From Parachlamydiales bacterium (GTDB lineage Bacteria > Chlamydiota > Chlamydiia > Chlamydiales > Rhabdochlamydiaceae), in assembly GCA_027459675.1 (NCBI GenBank), contig DAIDHO010000010.1, forward strand, positions 1-43,910: a stretch of 43,910 bases of DNA, read 5' to 3'. The notes beneath the pieces were generated by a model. That model did no database searches. It was not told the origin of the DNA and worked only from the letters and a program-made list of their open reading frames with translations. The position numbers were made by a program, and so were the translations under genes. Position 1 is the first letter of the stretch. Every line of letters begins with the position of its first letter. Shown here in pieces: positions 29,861-38,132 of the stretch.

Positions 29861-30689
29861 TTCCTGACCAGCCCAGTTTAGTGCGGAGCGTGCAAAAGTA
29901 ATCTTGGCGCAAGAGACTTACAAGCTTGAATGTGCGGGAGCTACGGCGGATATAAAAAGATTCGCCCGTCCCCAGTAGGAGAGGAGAGTGGCCATCGGCC
30001 CGTACTTCAACGGAAGGATAGTCGCTTAGGTAGTGGATTTGGATTTCTTTATCCGAAGTGAGGACAATAGGGCGGTTGGAGATAGTATGAGGGCAGATGG
30101 GGGTGATCACAACGGCGTTCAGAGAAGGGCTGACAATCGGACCCCCCGCTCCTAGTGAATAAGCTGTGGACCCATTGGGAGTGGCGATAATGATTCCATC
30201 GGCTTCAAAAGTATTAAGATAAAGTCCGTTGACGTGGATCCCGACTTCGATCATGCTCGGATAAGGGGATCTGTGAATCACAAAGTCATTGACAGCAAAA
30301 CTTGACGCGCCACGTGGATCTTTCCCTTCTAAAATGAGTCGCTCTTCAATTGTATAAGCGCCTGAGAGGAGGTCTTCCAGGCTGAGATAAACATCGGATA
30401 CAGGTACATCAGCCATAAATCCGAGATGACCCGTGTTGATACCCAGAATGGGGGCCTCCACATCAGAGTGTTCATGGACAATCGAGAGAATGGTACCATC
30501 CCCTCCGAGCGAAAGGATAAAGTTAATCTCGTACGGTTTAGCTTTAGAAAGCGGAGTGATTCTTAACTCTTCTGCCTGTGCATCCTCTGTGTAGAGGGGG
30601 ATTTGATGAGAAGCGAAAAAATCGCGAATTCCAAGAGCCAACTGTTTTGACTGGGGGTGGTGCGGATTAAAAAAGAGGGCAATTTTCAT
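29850..30689 (-). CDS. nadK: NAD kinase
   Basis: Makes NADP from NAD and ATP. The catalytic GGDGT motif is at 62-66, followed by [10 protein letters not shown] and the second motif [20 protein letters not shown]. 279 residues, normal length. It overlaps xseB by four bases (ATGA), so it is the third gene of xseA-xseB-nadK. It converges with the OTU gene. Confidence 0.96.
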   Translation of the reverse strand: MKIALFFNPHHPQSKQLALGIRDFFASHQIPLYTEDAQAEELRITPLSKAKPYEINFILSLGGDGTILSIVHEHSDVEAPILGINTGHLGFMADVPVSDVYLSLEDLLSGAYTIEERLILEGKDPRGASSFAVNDFVIHRSPYPSMIEVGIHVNGLYLNTFEADGIIIATPNGSTAYSLGAGGPIVSPSLNAVVITPICPHTISNRPIVLTSDKEIQIHYLSDYPSVEVRADGHSPLLLGTGESFYIRRSSRTFKLVSLLRQDYFCTLRTKLGWSGKLR

Positions 30690-30919
30690 ACGAAAGTTTC
30701 TGTAAGGGGAGTGCCTGTCTCATCTGTGGACAACTCTCCGGAGCGGTTTTTAACTAGAATTTCGATTTTCTTCTCCGCTTCTACGAGTTTCTTTTGACAG
30801 GTGGTGATGAGCTTGTCTGCCTCTTCGTATAACTTAAGAGAATCATCCAAAGCCACTTTTCCTGAATTCATGGCCTGAAGGATTTCTTCTAGTCTTGAAT
30901 ATGCTTCTTCAAATTTCAT
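30686..30919 (-). CDS. xseB: exodeoxyribonuclease VII small subunit
   Basis: 77-residue small subunit of exonuclease VII, which degrades single-stranded DNA together with XseA. The family pattern [19 protein letters not shown] followed by [15 protein letters not shown] and helical [15 protein letters not shown] is complete. It overlaps xseA at its start by 11 bases and nadK at its end by four, so translation of the three is coupled. Confidence 0.95.
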   Translation of the reverse strand: MKFEEAYSRLEEILQAMNSGKVALDDSLKLYEEADKLITTCQKKLVEAEKKIEILVKNRSGELSTDETGTPLTETFV

Positions 30920-32174
30920 AAATATGTGCCCTTATTGTACCATCATGAAGTTGGATCCGAATTTTCTCATGGACAGTTACATCTTTAGACGAGACAATAA
31001 CTGAATTAAAGTTTTCCCGAAAGAGGATGGAGTACCCTTTTTTTAAGAGGTTTTTAGGATCGATAGACCTGAGATGATCGCTGAGGGATTTCAATTTTTC
31101 TTTTAGGTGGTGAATGCGAACGCGCGGATTTAAGGCGGTAAGTCCTCGTTCTAATCCTTGAAGCTTGAGTTGGTTGGTTTGTAAAATTTGCCCCATGGTT
31201 CGGTCTAACTCCTCTGAGTAGTGATCGAGCCTTTGGGCTGCATTCTCTAAAAGAGCATAGGGAGAAGAGAGAAGGGGATGTTTCTGAAGAAGAGATATTT
31301 TTTGTCTGTGGGAGCTCAGAGAGTAGGTCATTAGCTCGTCAAACCGCTTTTGAAAAGCAAGTAATTGAGAGAAGTGGTGGTCGGCAGCGGCCATGACAAG
31401 TTCCGCTGCAGCAGAGGGTGTAGGAGCCCGTAGATCTGCCACAAAATCAGAAATAGAAAAATCAGTTTCATGGCCTACTGCAGAGATCACAGGAATATGC
31501 GATCGGACAATGGCTTGAGCCACGATTTCTTCGTTGAAGGGCCATAAATCCTCTAAACTCCCTCCCCCGCGTCCTACAATCAACACATCGGCCAGGTGGT
31601 ATTTGTTAAATTGATCGATCGCAAGCGCAATTTCTTGGGCGGCGCCCTCTCCCTGTACTTTCACCGGATTTAAGATAAGATGAAATCCTGCATGACGGCG
31701 GCTTAAAATATTCAAAATATCTTGGATCACAGCGCCGGTAGGGCTCGTGACAACCCCAATGGTTTTAGGAGAGGCAGGGAGGGGCTTTTTTCGTGCTTTA
31801 TCAAACCATCCCAAGCTCTCCAATTTTGCTTTGAGTGCATGAAGTTTTAATAAAAGCTCTCCCATGCCTGCATATTGAAGCTCTCGGATAATGAGCTGAT
31901 AGTTACCGCGCGGGGCATAGACGCTCACTTCTCCTTGAACAATCACCTGGTCCCCATTTTTGGGAAGGCGTGTAAGATGCACGGCATTTCCGCGAAACAG
32001 CACACAAGAGATCTGCGACTCAGCATCTTTCAAAGTGAAGTAAAGATGGCCCGAGGTTTGTTCTTTAAAATTGGTGATTTCCCCTTGGACTTTGACAAAG
32101 TGAAACTTACCTTCAAGAATTTTTTTGATGGCAAGGGTTAGCTCAGAAACCGAAAAAATGTTGGGGGCTTGCAT
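30909..32174 (-). CDS. xseA: exodeoxyribonuclease VII large subunit
   Basis: Catalytic subunit of exonuclease VII. N-terminal OB fold (about 5-100, with [11 protein letters not shown] and GHLYFTLKD), then the core with [44 protein letters not shown] and ISAVGHETD, and a coiled-coil C-terminal part. I chose ATG 32174 (421 residues); a GTG at 32216 would lie inside tpiA. The gene is divergent from tpiA with only 29 bases between start codons. Confidence 0.95.
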   Translation of the reverse strand: MQAPNIFSVSELTLAIKKILEGKFHFVKVQGEITNFKEQTSGHLYFTLKDAESQISCVLFRGNAVHLTRLPKNGDQVIVQGEVSVYAPRGNYQLIIRELQYAGMGELLLKLHALKAKLESLGWFDKARKKPLPASPKTIGVVTSPTGAVIQDILNILSRRHAGFHLILNPVKVQGEGAAQEIALAIDQFNKYHLADVLIVGRGGGSLEDLWPFNEEIVAQAIVRSHIPVISAVGHETDFSISDFVADLRAPTPSAAAELVMAAADHHFSQLLAFQKRFDELMTYSLSSHRQKISLLQKHPLLSSPYALLENAAQRLDHYSEELDRTMGQILQTNQLKLQGLERGLTALNPRVRIHHLKEKLKSLSDHLRSIDPKNLLKKGYSILFRENFNSVIVSSKDVTVHEKIRIQLHDGTIRAHIYEI

Positions 32175-32197
32175 TTGGGCGGGGCCTACATTAAAAT
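32169..32197 (+). promoter_or_regulatory. promoter of tpiA, predicted leaderless
   Basis: TTGCAT (32169-32174), a 17-base spacer and TAAAAT (32192-32197), then six bases to the ATG at 32204. The predicted transcription start is the A of the start codon or next to it, and no ribosome-binding site exists. The -35 box overlaps the xseA start codon. Confidence 0.6.
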
Positions 32198-32203
32198 AAC
32201 CGT

Positions 32204-32232
32204 ATGTTACTAACACCTATTATTGCCGCCAA
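32204..32232 (-). promoter_or_regulatory. promoter of xseA, overlapping the tpiA start codon
   Basis: On the minus strand TTGGCG (32232-32227), a 17-base spacer and TAACAT (32209-32204). The -10 box covers the tpiA ATG. Predicted transcription start near 32197, giving a leader of about 23 bases without a ribosome-binding site. Confidence 0.45.
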
Positions 32233-32944
32233 TTGGAAAATGTACAAGACAAGACATGAAGTTGAAAGTTTTTTTACTCAGCTTCTGCCTGAATTCAAAA
32301 AAATATTAAAAATCTCCGTTTGGATTGCCCCTTCTTTTACCACTCTGGAATGGGCTGTAAAAAAAGCTGAAGGTTCTCCTCTTGTCATTGGGGCTCAAAA
32401 TATCTATTCTGAGCTACAAGGGGCTTTTACCGGCGAGATTTCAGCTTCTCAAGTTGCCGATTGTGGGGCCCGTTTTGTGATCGTGGGTCACTCCGAGAGG
32501 CGTCGTCTTTTTGGAGAGAGCTCTGCTGTTATTAAGAAAAAAATTGCATTGGCAGTGGATTCGGGCCTCATACCGCTTTTATGCGTCGGGGAAACGCTCG
32601 AAGAGCGAAAAAGCATGAAGACAGAGGAGGTTTTAAAAATACAGCTGGAAGAAGTTCTCCAGGAAAACTTTACAGGGGTGATTGCGTATGAACCTATCTG
32701 GGCTATCGGAACAGGCACAAGCGCCGCCCCTCCGATGATCGAGGAAGCTCATGGATTTTGTAAGAAATCTTTGAAAAAATTGTGCCAAAAAGGGGAACAC
32801 ATTCCTGTTCTGTATGGAGGATCAGTGACACCGGAGCTAGTTTCTTCTCTTCGAGGAACAAAAAATGTTGACGGCGCTCTTGTAGGTGGTGCATCCTTAG
32901 AGGCTCAATCATTTATTTCAATTATACGAGGTTTCGGATTATGA
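32204..32944 (+). CDS. tpiA: triosephosphate isomerase
   Basis: Interconverts dihydroxyacetone phosphate and glyceraldehyde 3-phosphate in glycolysis. Catalytic residues are visible: N10 and K12 in AANWKMYK, H96 in VGHSERR and E163 in AYEPIWAIGTG; the phosphate loop VLYGGSVTPE is near the C-terminus. 246 residues, normal. It is the first gene of tpiA-secG-def and its stop overlaps the secG start as ATGA. Confidence 0.97.
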   Translation: MLLTPIIAANWKMYKTRHEVESFFTQLLPEFKKILKISVWIAPSFTTLEWAVKKAEGSPLVIGAQNIYSELQGAFTGEISASQVADCGARFVIVGHSERRRLFGESSAVIKKKIALAVDSGLIPLLCVGETLEERKSMKTEEVLKIQLEEVLQENFTGVIAYEPIWAIGTGTSAAPPMIEEAHGFCKKSLKKLCQKGEHIPVLYGGSVTPELVSSLRGTKNVDGALVGGASLEAQSFISIIRGFGL

Positions 32945-33231
32945 CATTTTTGTTTTATCTATCGATTTTTTTTTTCATGCTCCTTTGTGGAGTTCTGAGC
33001 CTTGTTATTCTCATTCAGGAGAGTAAAAGCTTAGGACTCGGAGCTTCTTTTGGAGGGGACGCTGGAGAATCAATCTTCGGAACCTCGACGGCAGATGTTT
33101 TAAAGAAACTCACCGCATGGCTTGCCTTTACTTTCATGATCGCTTGCGTGTTACTTTCAATTTGGTCGACAGCCCTCGGAGAAAACCGGATTGAAACACT
33201 CCCTCCCACCCTGGAGGAATACCAAAAATGA
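32941..33231 (+). CDS. secG: preprotein translocase subunit SecG
   Basis: Small membrane subunit of the SecYEG export channel. Two hydrophobic helices (about 2-24 and 55-75) flank the family stretch LGASFGGDAGESIFGTS, close to the usual GGxxxxxFG region. 96 residues. It overlaps tpiA by four bases at its start and def by four at its end. Confidence 0.9.
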   Translation: MTFLFYLSIFFFMLLCGVLSLVILIQESKSLGLGASFGGDAGESIFGTSTADVLKKLTAWLAFTFMIACVLLSIWSTALGENRIETLPPTLEEYQK

Positions 33232-33752
33232 AACTTCCACTTTGTTTCTATGGAAATCCTATTCTGCGGAAGAAAGGAAAGCCTATCACAGAAATCACAG
33301 ATGAGCTTCGAAATCTGGTCCAAGACATGGTAGAGACAATGGACGCCCATAACGGAATTGGCCTAGCGGCTCCCCAGGTTGGAAAGCTTCTTCGACTTTT
33401 TGTGTTAAGACGTTACATTGATGGTTCTGATGGAAAGTGGACTGTGTCAGATCCTGTGGTGTACATCAACCCCAAAATTATTGCCGTTTCCCAAGAGACG
33501 TGGGTGACAGAAGAAGGATGTCTTTCCATTCCTCAAATCCAACTCTTAGTAGAGCGCCCCTTTAAAATCAAAGTTGAGTCGACTCGACTCGATGGCTCTC
33601 ATGTGGTCGAGGAAATCGAAGGAATCAACGCCCGTGTGATTCTGCATGAAAACGATCATATCAATGGAGTACTCTTCATCGATCGGGTAGAAGATCAATA
33701 TCTGCGCGAGGTCCAAGATCAACTCCGCGAAATCAAGAGTAGATTTAAATAG
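33228..33752 (+). CDS. def: peptide deformylase
   Basis: Removes the formyl group from new polypeptides. The three metal-site motifs are present: GIGLAAPQVG (43-52), EEGCLS (96-101, Cys98) and HENDH (140-144, His140, Glu141, His144). The last differs from the common HEIDHL by Asn and Ile but keeps the HExxH ligands. 174 residues, normal. It ends 48 bases before the convergent LptD-like gene; no clear terminator is seen between them. Confidence 0.96.
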   Translation: MKLPLCFYGNPILRKKGKPITEITDELRNLVQDMVETMDAHNGIGLAAPQVGKLLRLFVLRRYIDGSDGKWTVSDPVVYINPKIIAVSQETWVTEEGCLSIPQIQLLVERPFKIKVESTRLDGSHVVEEIEGINARVILHENDHINGVLFIDRVEDQYLREVQDQLREIKSRFK

Positions 33753-33799
33753 ACAGCCCTCTATTAGACTTCAGTCGATTTTAACCCCAAGAGTTCTAT

Positions 33800-35869
33800 T
33801 TAAAAACGGGCGTTTAAAAGCTTTACAGATGGGAAGATCCATTGGCGGGTAGAAGGGGAGTATTTGTAACCGAACTCAATTTGCCAGCGGCCTGTCACAA
33901 GAACCGCTAACTTGACTTCATAAGCGTAGTAGTCGGGATCGTTTTTGCGCCCTGTCCCGATATGGGATTCGACATGACATGTCCAAAGGGGAGAAAAACG
34001 GAGCTGAAGTTTGGTCAAATAGGTATTGCGACCATCTGAGAGCGGAGAACGGAGAAGCTCATCAATGGGACGCGCTAAATCAATGATATAATTGTCATGA
34101 TCTGATTTTCTCCAATCGTATTTGCTGCGGTGTCTAAATTCGAAGGTGAAAGCGGCGTTTTCGTTGATAGTCCATGCTGAGCGAATATTGGCTCTGTCAA
34201 ATAAGTATTCTTGGAAATTATATACAAGATCTGTTGAAATCAGCCAAGAAGGATACCGAAAATCGCAGGTTGAGTAGATTTTAGGAAGAGCTCGATGAAA
34301 CGGGGTAGAACCTACGAAAATATTGGTGTATAGATCTACTGCAATGTCGGGGAGCAAAGAAGATCGAGTCGGGTAAAACGACTGCTTAAGCCCCGGTCTC
34401 CATAAATTTTGTTTAGCAACCCCGTCATCTATGGAGAAAATGTAGTGACGCGATGAGGGAGCTGTAGGTGAGGTGAGAGCGCGGAGTTCTAAATAAGGTT
34501 CCATTTTATGCAGTAAAGAAGGGTAGGTTCGATACAGATTTGAATTTAGTCGAAATCCATAGGAGCCCACCGCTTGTCCTTTAGCATGTTGCTGGGGGGT
34601 ATTGCTGTAAAAGATTCCGATAAAGCCGACCCAGGGAGTGAGGGAAAGAGGACCCATATAAAATCGTTTATACAAGGTATTGCGAGTTTCAAGGCGCATA
34701 GCACGAGAGGTGGGGAGCTCATTGGCAAGCCCTTGGGCATAGATGTAATTTAGATAGCCGGCAGAAAATTGATTTTGGATGATAAACCCCGAATGCCCCA
34801 GCGGAAGAGGGCGCACAGCCGTGGTGATGAGGGGCAGCTGTTGGTTGATGCTTTGGAAGAGGTTAATCCGATGCTGCAGAGTAAATCGTGAGGCCGTGTT
34901 GTCAGTAGAGTGTGAAAGCCACAAAATGGTCCTTTTCTGGGTATTGACCTCAAAATCATCGTCTTTGAAGTCTTGGGGCATTTTATCATCGCTTAGCTTA
35001 TCATAGCTTAAGTGCAGCTTAGTTTTTTCTTCTCGCCAGCTGGTGTCAATAAGGCCTTGAAAACGGTACCGTTTATTATTATGTTGATCAGCAATTGTTT
35101 TATCGCGTGCTAAATAATTTTTAGTCTGAAAACGGGTGATTTTATCGAGCGAGTGATAGTCGGTTTCAATAGCAACCCCCGGCCCTCTTTTAAATCGATA
35201 GTCGAGCCTTCCGAACAAGCTAAAAGTTTCAGTTGAATAAAGCTCGTACCGCATCGAGATTTTTTGCTTTAGGATCTGATCCCATATAAATTTATACCGA
35301 ATAGGAGGTTCTTTCAAAAGCTTGAGATCAAACTTAAAAGAAGGAAGCCAAAAAATCGGGATATTAAAAAAACGGACCTTAATATTTTTGGCTTTCACAA
35401 GGTCCTTATCATTCACAGCAATTTTAGAGGAATGGATTTGCCACCAGGGATTGAGGCTTTCTACGGTGGTGAGATACGCTTCTGAAACCCAAAAGCTTCC
35501 ATCCGGTAAAAGTTCCATTTCATCGCCCCCGATAAACCAATAGTCGGTAAACGTGCGACCTTTCTTTATGACCCCCGTTTTACTGCCTAAATCATAGTTG
35601 AGCTCTTCTCCCACAAAGATTTTACCTTTGTATTCAAGAAGAAGATTTCCTTTAGCGTGAACTTTTTTAATTTGCAGCCCGTTTTCTGTCTTATGGGTAT
35701 AAGAGATGTGTTGTGCTTGAATACGCACATCAGGACCTGCAATCACCCCTCCTTCATCGGATGTAATAGTCCCTCCTGAGAAGAGAGGATTTTTAAGTTG
35801 TACCTCATATTCTTCTGCCAGAAGGAGCGAAGTAAAAAATATAAAAGAAAATAAACTTTTCCAGTGCAT
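33800..35869 (-). CDS. LptD/OstA-like outer-membrane assembly protein
   Basis: 689-residue protein with a signal peptide (about 1-18, ending LLLAEE), an N-terminal OstA/LptA-like beta-jellyroll (about 20-160, with IRIQAQHISYTH-type strands and LNYDLGSKTGVI), and a long C-terminal beta-barrel region ending in aromatic-rich strands and a terminal phenylalanine (NARF). This is the LptD architecture, which inserts lipopolysaccharide into the outer membrane. LptD name is inferred; the expected disulfide pattern is not obvious. It follows the HEAT-repeat gene by 17 bases; a perfect hairpin (GAGTAT / ATACTC) occupies that gap and no ribosome-binding site is seen. Confidence 0.78.
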   Translation of the reverse strand: MHWKSLFSFIFFTSLLLAEEYEVQLKNPLFSGGTITSDEGGVIAGPDVRIQAQHISYTHKTENGLQIKKVHAKGNLLLEYKGKIFVGEELNYDLGSKTGVIKKGRTFTDYWFIGGDEMELLPDGSFWVSEAYLTTVESLNPWWQIHSSKIAVNDKDLVKAKNIKVRFFNIPIFWLPSFKFDLKLLKEPPIRYKFIWDQILKQKISMRYELYSTETFSLFGRLDYRFKRGPGVAIETDYHSLDKITRFQTKNYLARDKTIADQHNNKRYRFQGLIDTSWREEKTKLHLSYDKLSDDKMPQDFKDDDFEVNTQKRTILWLSHSTDNTASRFTLQHRINLFQSINQQLPLITTAVRPLPLGHSGFIIQNQFSAGYLNYIYAQGLANELPTSRAMRLETRNTLYKRFYMGPLSLTPWVGFIGIFYSNTPQQHAKGQAVGSYGFRLNSNLYRTYPSLLHKMEPYLELRALTSPTAPSSRHYIFSIDDGVAKQNLWRPGLKQSFYPTRSSLLPDIAVDLYTNIFVGSTPFHRALPKIYSTCDFRYPSWLISTDLVYNFQEYLFDRANIRSAWTINENAAFTFEFRHRSKYDWRKSDHDNYIIDLARPIDELLRSPLSDGRNTYLTKLQLRFSPLWTCHVESHIGTGRKNDPDYYAYEVKLAVLVTGRWQIEFGYKYSPSTRQWIFPSVKLLNARF

Positions 35870-35886
35870 GAAGAGTATAGAATACT

Positions 35887-37566
35887 CTATTGGAGCGTAC
35901 GGATCAAGAGTCCTGCAAGAGCATACCGATTCTTAGGATGACCCTCCCTGAGACCTTGGAGGAGGATTTCAATCCCTTGCTCATCGTGCTGGTCGGATAA
36001 AGCTTCATAACACTCCAGAAGTAAACGAGTACTTTCTTCAGGAGTGAGTTCGTACGTCGAAAGCCCCTTTTGCATGTTCAAGGGGGACGCAAGCGGGGTT
36101 GAAGAGCGAAACTTGATCATTTCGAGTTTTTGTGCCTCTTTCGTCCAATCTTTGAGTCTTTTTTCATAAGGGCCTACTTCTTTTAAACGAAAAAGGGCGA
36201 GATTACAATACATCCGAATAAGGGGGGCCCCCGCCAATTCAGCGTTCTTTCTGAGCATTTGAAGAGCTCCTTCGGTTCCATGATTTTCAAGAAGCTGGAC
36301 AAGCAGAGGAATCAATTCGAGTTGTTTGTGCTCAAAAACTTTTCTAGCAACGGATAAAAAGGTATCTTCCGGCAGCTCAAGAGTGGAAGAGAGCATGTGC
36401 TGTCGTAGCTGGAGGGTGATAGCCGACAGATCAGGAGCGTGTTTGGGGTACTGAGGAAGCAAGGGAATTGCTTTCCAAGCCATCATGGAATGGCCTGGAG
36501 AAGTTGCTGGTTGAAATCCCAGGTCTTTAGAATCGCTCAGCAAAAACTCATAGAGGGTTTGGATACATCGCGGATCCCGCCTGGCAAGTAGCGAGATCGT
36601 TGCATTAAGTCGCACATTGATCTCAGGGGAACGTTGCTTTTCGGCAAGAATTTCCTCCGCTCCGGGTAAATCTGCTAAAAGAGCAAGCGCATATAGGTCT
36701 TCATTTTGGGCCAGATTAAAAATAGGAAGCAGCGCTTTCGTATTGCCCAGATGGTATAGCGAGCGGAGGGCAGCGAGTTTAACACAGGGATAGGAGCTTT
36801 TGGAGAGTCTTTCTAATTTAGAGATGGAAGGAGAATCTTTTAACATTCCAAGGGCGGCTCCTGCAGCTTCTTGTTCATCGGGATTAGAGTGGGTTGCATG
36901 GGCCCGAATGCGGGGGAGAAGATCATCACGCCCAAACCGTGCAGCATTGAGGATTGATTCGATGCGAGTGATTGCAAAAGGATTTTCCATGAGCTTTTTT
37001 AGTACTTCAATAGCCTCGTAGGTTCCCACAAGAGCAAAAAATTGGGGAAAATAAAACCAAAAATCCTGAGGAATTTTATACATTAAGGCTTCAAGATGGC
37101 CTGTGGCTTTGCGATGCTTTCTTTCGGCAAGGTAATAACCAGCCTCCATGCGCACCATGAGAAAGGGAGATGCCATCGCTTTTGTAATTAGATCATCTCC
37201 CTGATCATCATGCAGGCGGGCCAGCATTTGAATAGAGGCCATCTGCGTCTCGATATTTTGGCTTTTGATTCCTTGCTCTAAGATATCCAGGGGTGAATGA
37301 AGGCTCGCAACAGAGGTACCATATAGGCTGGAGAGTTGAGTAGTAAGATCAGGGCTTTTAATTCCATTTTTCAGAATAATACTGCACATCTGCACTAAAA
37401 TTTCAAAGTCATGCCGCCCGATCTCTTTCTTGTAAGTTTCGTAGAGCTCAAGAGCTCCCTCAACTTCTTGAGATTGCATGAGGTAGGTGACATGCTCTTT
37501 CTCAAAAGATTGGAGGTGCACTGAACAAAAGACTAAAAGGATTAATGACGTGTTAAAAAATCCCAT
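35887..37566 (-). CDS. exported HEAT-repeat protein
   Basis: 559-residue protein with an N-terminal hydrophobic signal (about 3-19, ending in VHLQSFEKE). The body is helical HEAT-like repeats, for example MASIQMLARLHDDQGDDLI, ITRIESILNAARFGRDDLLP, EEQEAAGAALGM-type segments, and VKLAALRSLYHLGNTKALLP. Such arrays bind other proteins. The first 25 bases overlap the end of maf, and AGGGA precedes its ATG. Together with the LptD-like gene it suggests an envelope-assembly role, which is inference. Confidence 0.8.
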   Translation of the reverse strand: MGFFNTSLILLVFCSVHLQSFEKEHVTYLMQSQEVEGALELYETYKKEIGRHDFEILVQMCSIILKNGIKSPDLTTQLSSLYGTSVASLHSPLDILEQGIKSQNIETQMASIQMLARLHDDQGDDLITKAMASPFLMVRMEAGYYLAERKHRKATGHLEALMYKIPQDFWFYFPQFFALVGTYEAIEVLKKLMENPFAITRIESILNAARFGRDDLLPRIRAHATHSNPDEQEAAGAALGMLKDSPSISKLERLSKSSYPCVKLAALRSLYHLGNTKALLPIFNLAQNEDLYALALLADLPGAEEILAEKQRSPEINVRLNATISLLARRDPRCIQTLYEFLLSDSKDLGFQPATSPGHSMMAWKAIPLLPQYPKHAPDLSAITLQLRQHMLSSTLELPEDTFLSVARKVFEHKQLELIPLLVQLLENHGTEGALQMLRKNAELAGAPLIRMYCNLALFRLKEVGPYEKRLKDWTKEAQKLEMIKFRSSTPLASPLNMQKGLSTYELTPEESTRLLLECYEALSDQHDEQGIEILLQGLREGHPKNRYALAGLLIRTLQ

Positions 37567-38132
37567 AGATCAATCCCTACATTAAGCAGGAGTTTCCGCG
37601 TGGTGTTTATTGGAAGTCCTAGGACATTGTCATAACATCCTTCTAACCTAGAAACAATCAAATTCCCACTTTTCTCAATGGTATACCCACCGGCTTTATC
37701 CAAACTAAAAATGTTTTCATGAAATTTTTTGATTTGGTGCGACGTCAACGGATTCACTAAAATTTTGGTCTCTTCGAAAGCTGAATAAAAAAGCGGGCCG
37801 CGCCCCACGGTCACGCCCGTAAAAACCGATTGCCAACGACCGCTAAAGGTCGTTAAAAATGAAAAAGCTTCTTCCATGTCTCGAGGTTTGTTATAAAGCT
37901 CTCCATTACAGTAAACAATACTATCAGCCGTTAAGATGATTTCGTCTGGATAATGGGGACGAAGCGTTTCATTTTTTTTCTGCGAAAGCAAAAGCGCATG
38001 ATTGCCAGGATCTCCCTGAAAGGGCACCAATTCTTCATCAAATTTTGAGGGGATCACAATAAAAGGAATCGAAAAATATCCTAGAATCTCGCGCCGCTTG
38101 GGAGATTGAGACCCGAGGATAATGCGCATCAT
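37542..38132 (-). CDS. maf: Maf-like nucleotide pyrophosphatase
   Basis: Maf/Ham1-type hydrolase thought to act on modified or non-canonical nucleoside triphosphates. N-terminal IILGSQSPKRREIL, then ILTADSIVYCNGELYNKP and SVFTGVTVGRGP, and C-terminal YTIEKSGNLIVSRLEGCYDNVLGLP, are signatures of the family. 196 residues. Its ATGA overlaps the upstream gene and its end overlaps the HEAT-repeat gene. AAAGGTAA precedes the start. Confidence 0.93.
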   Translation of the reverse strand: MMRIILGSQSPKRREILGYFSIPFIVIPSKFDEELVPFQGDPGNHALLLSQKKNETLRPHYPDEIILTADSIVYCNGELYNKPRDMEEAFSFLTTFSGRWQSVFTGVTVGRGPLFYSAFEETKILVNPLTSHQIKKFHENIFSLDKAGGYTIEKSGNLIVSRLEGCYDNVLGLPINTTRKLLLNVGIDLWDFLTRH

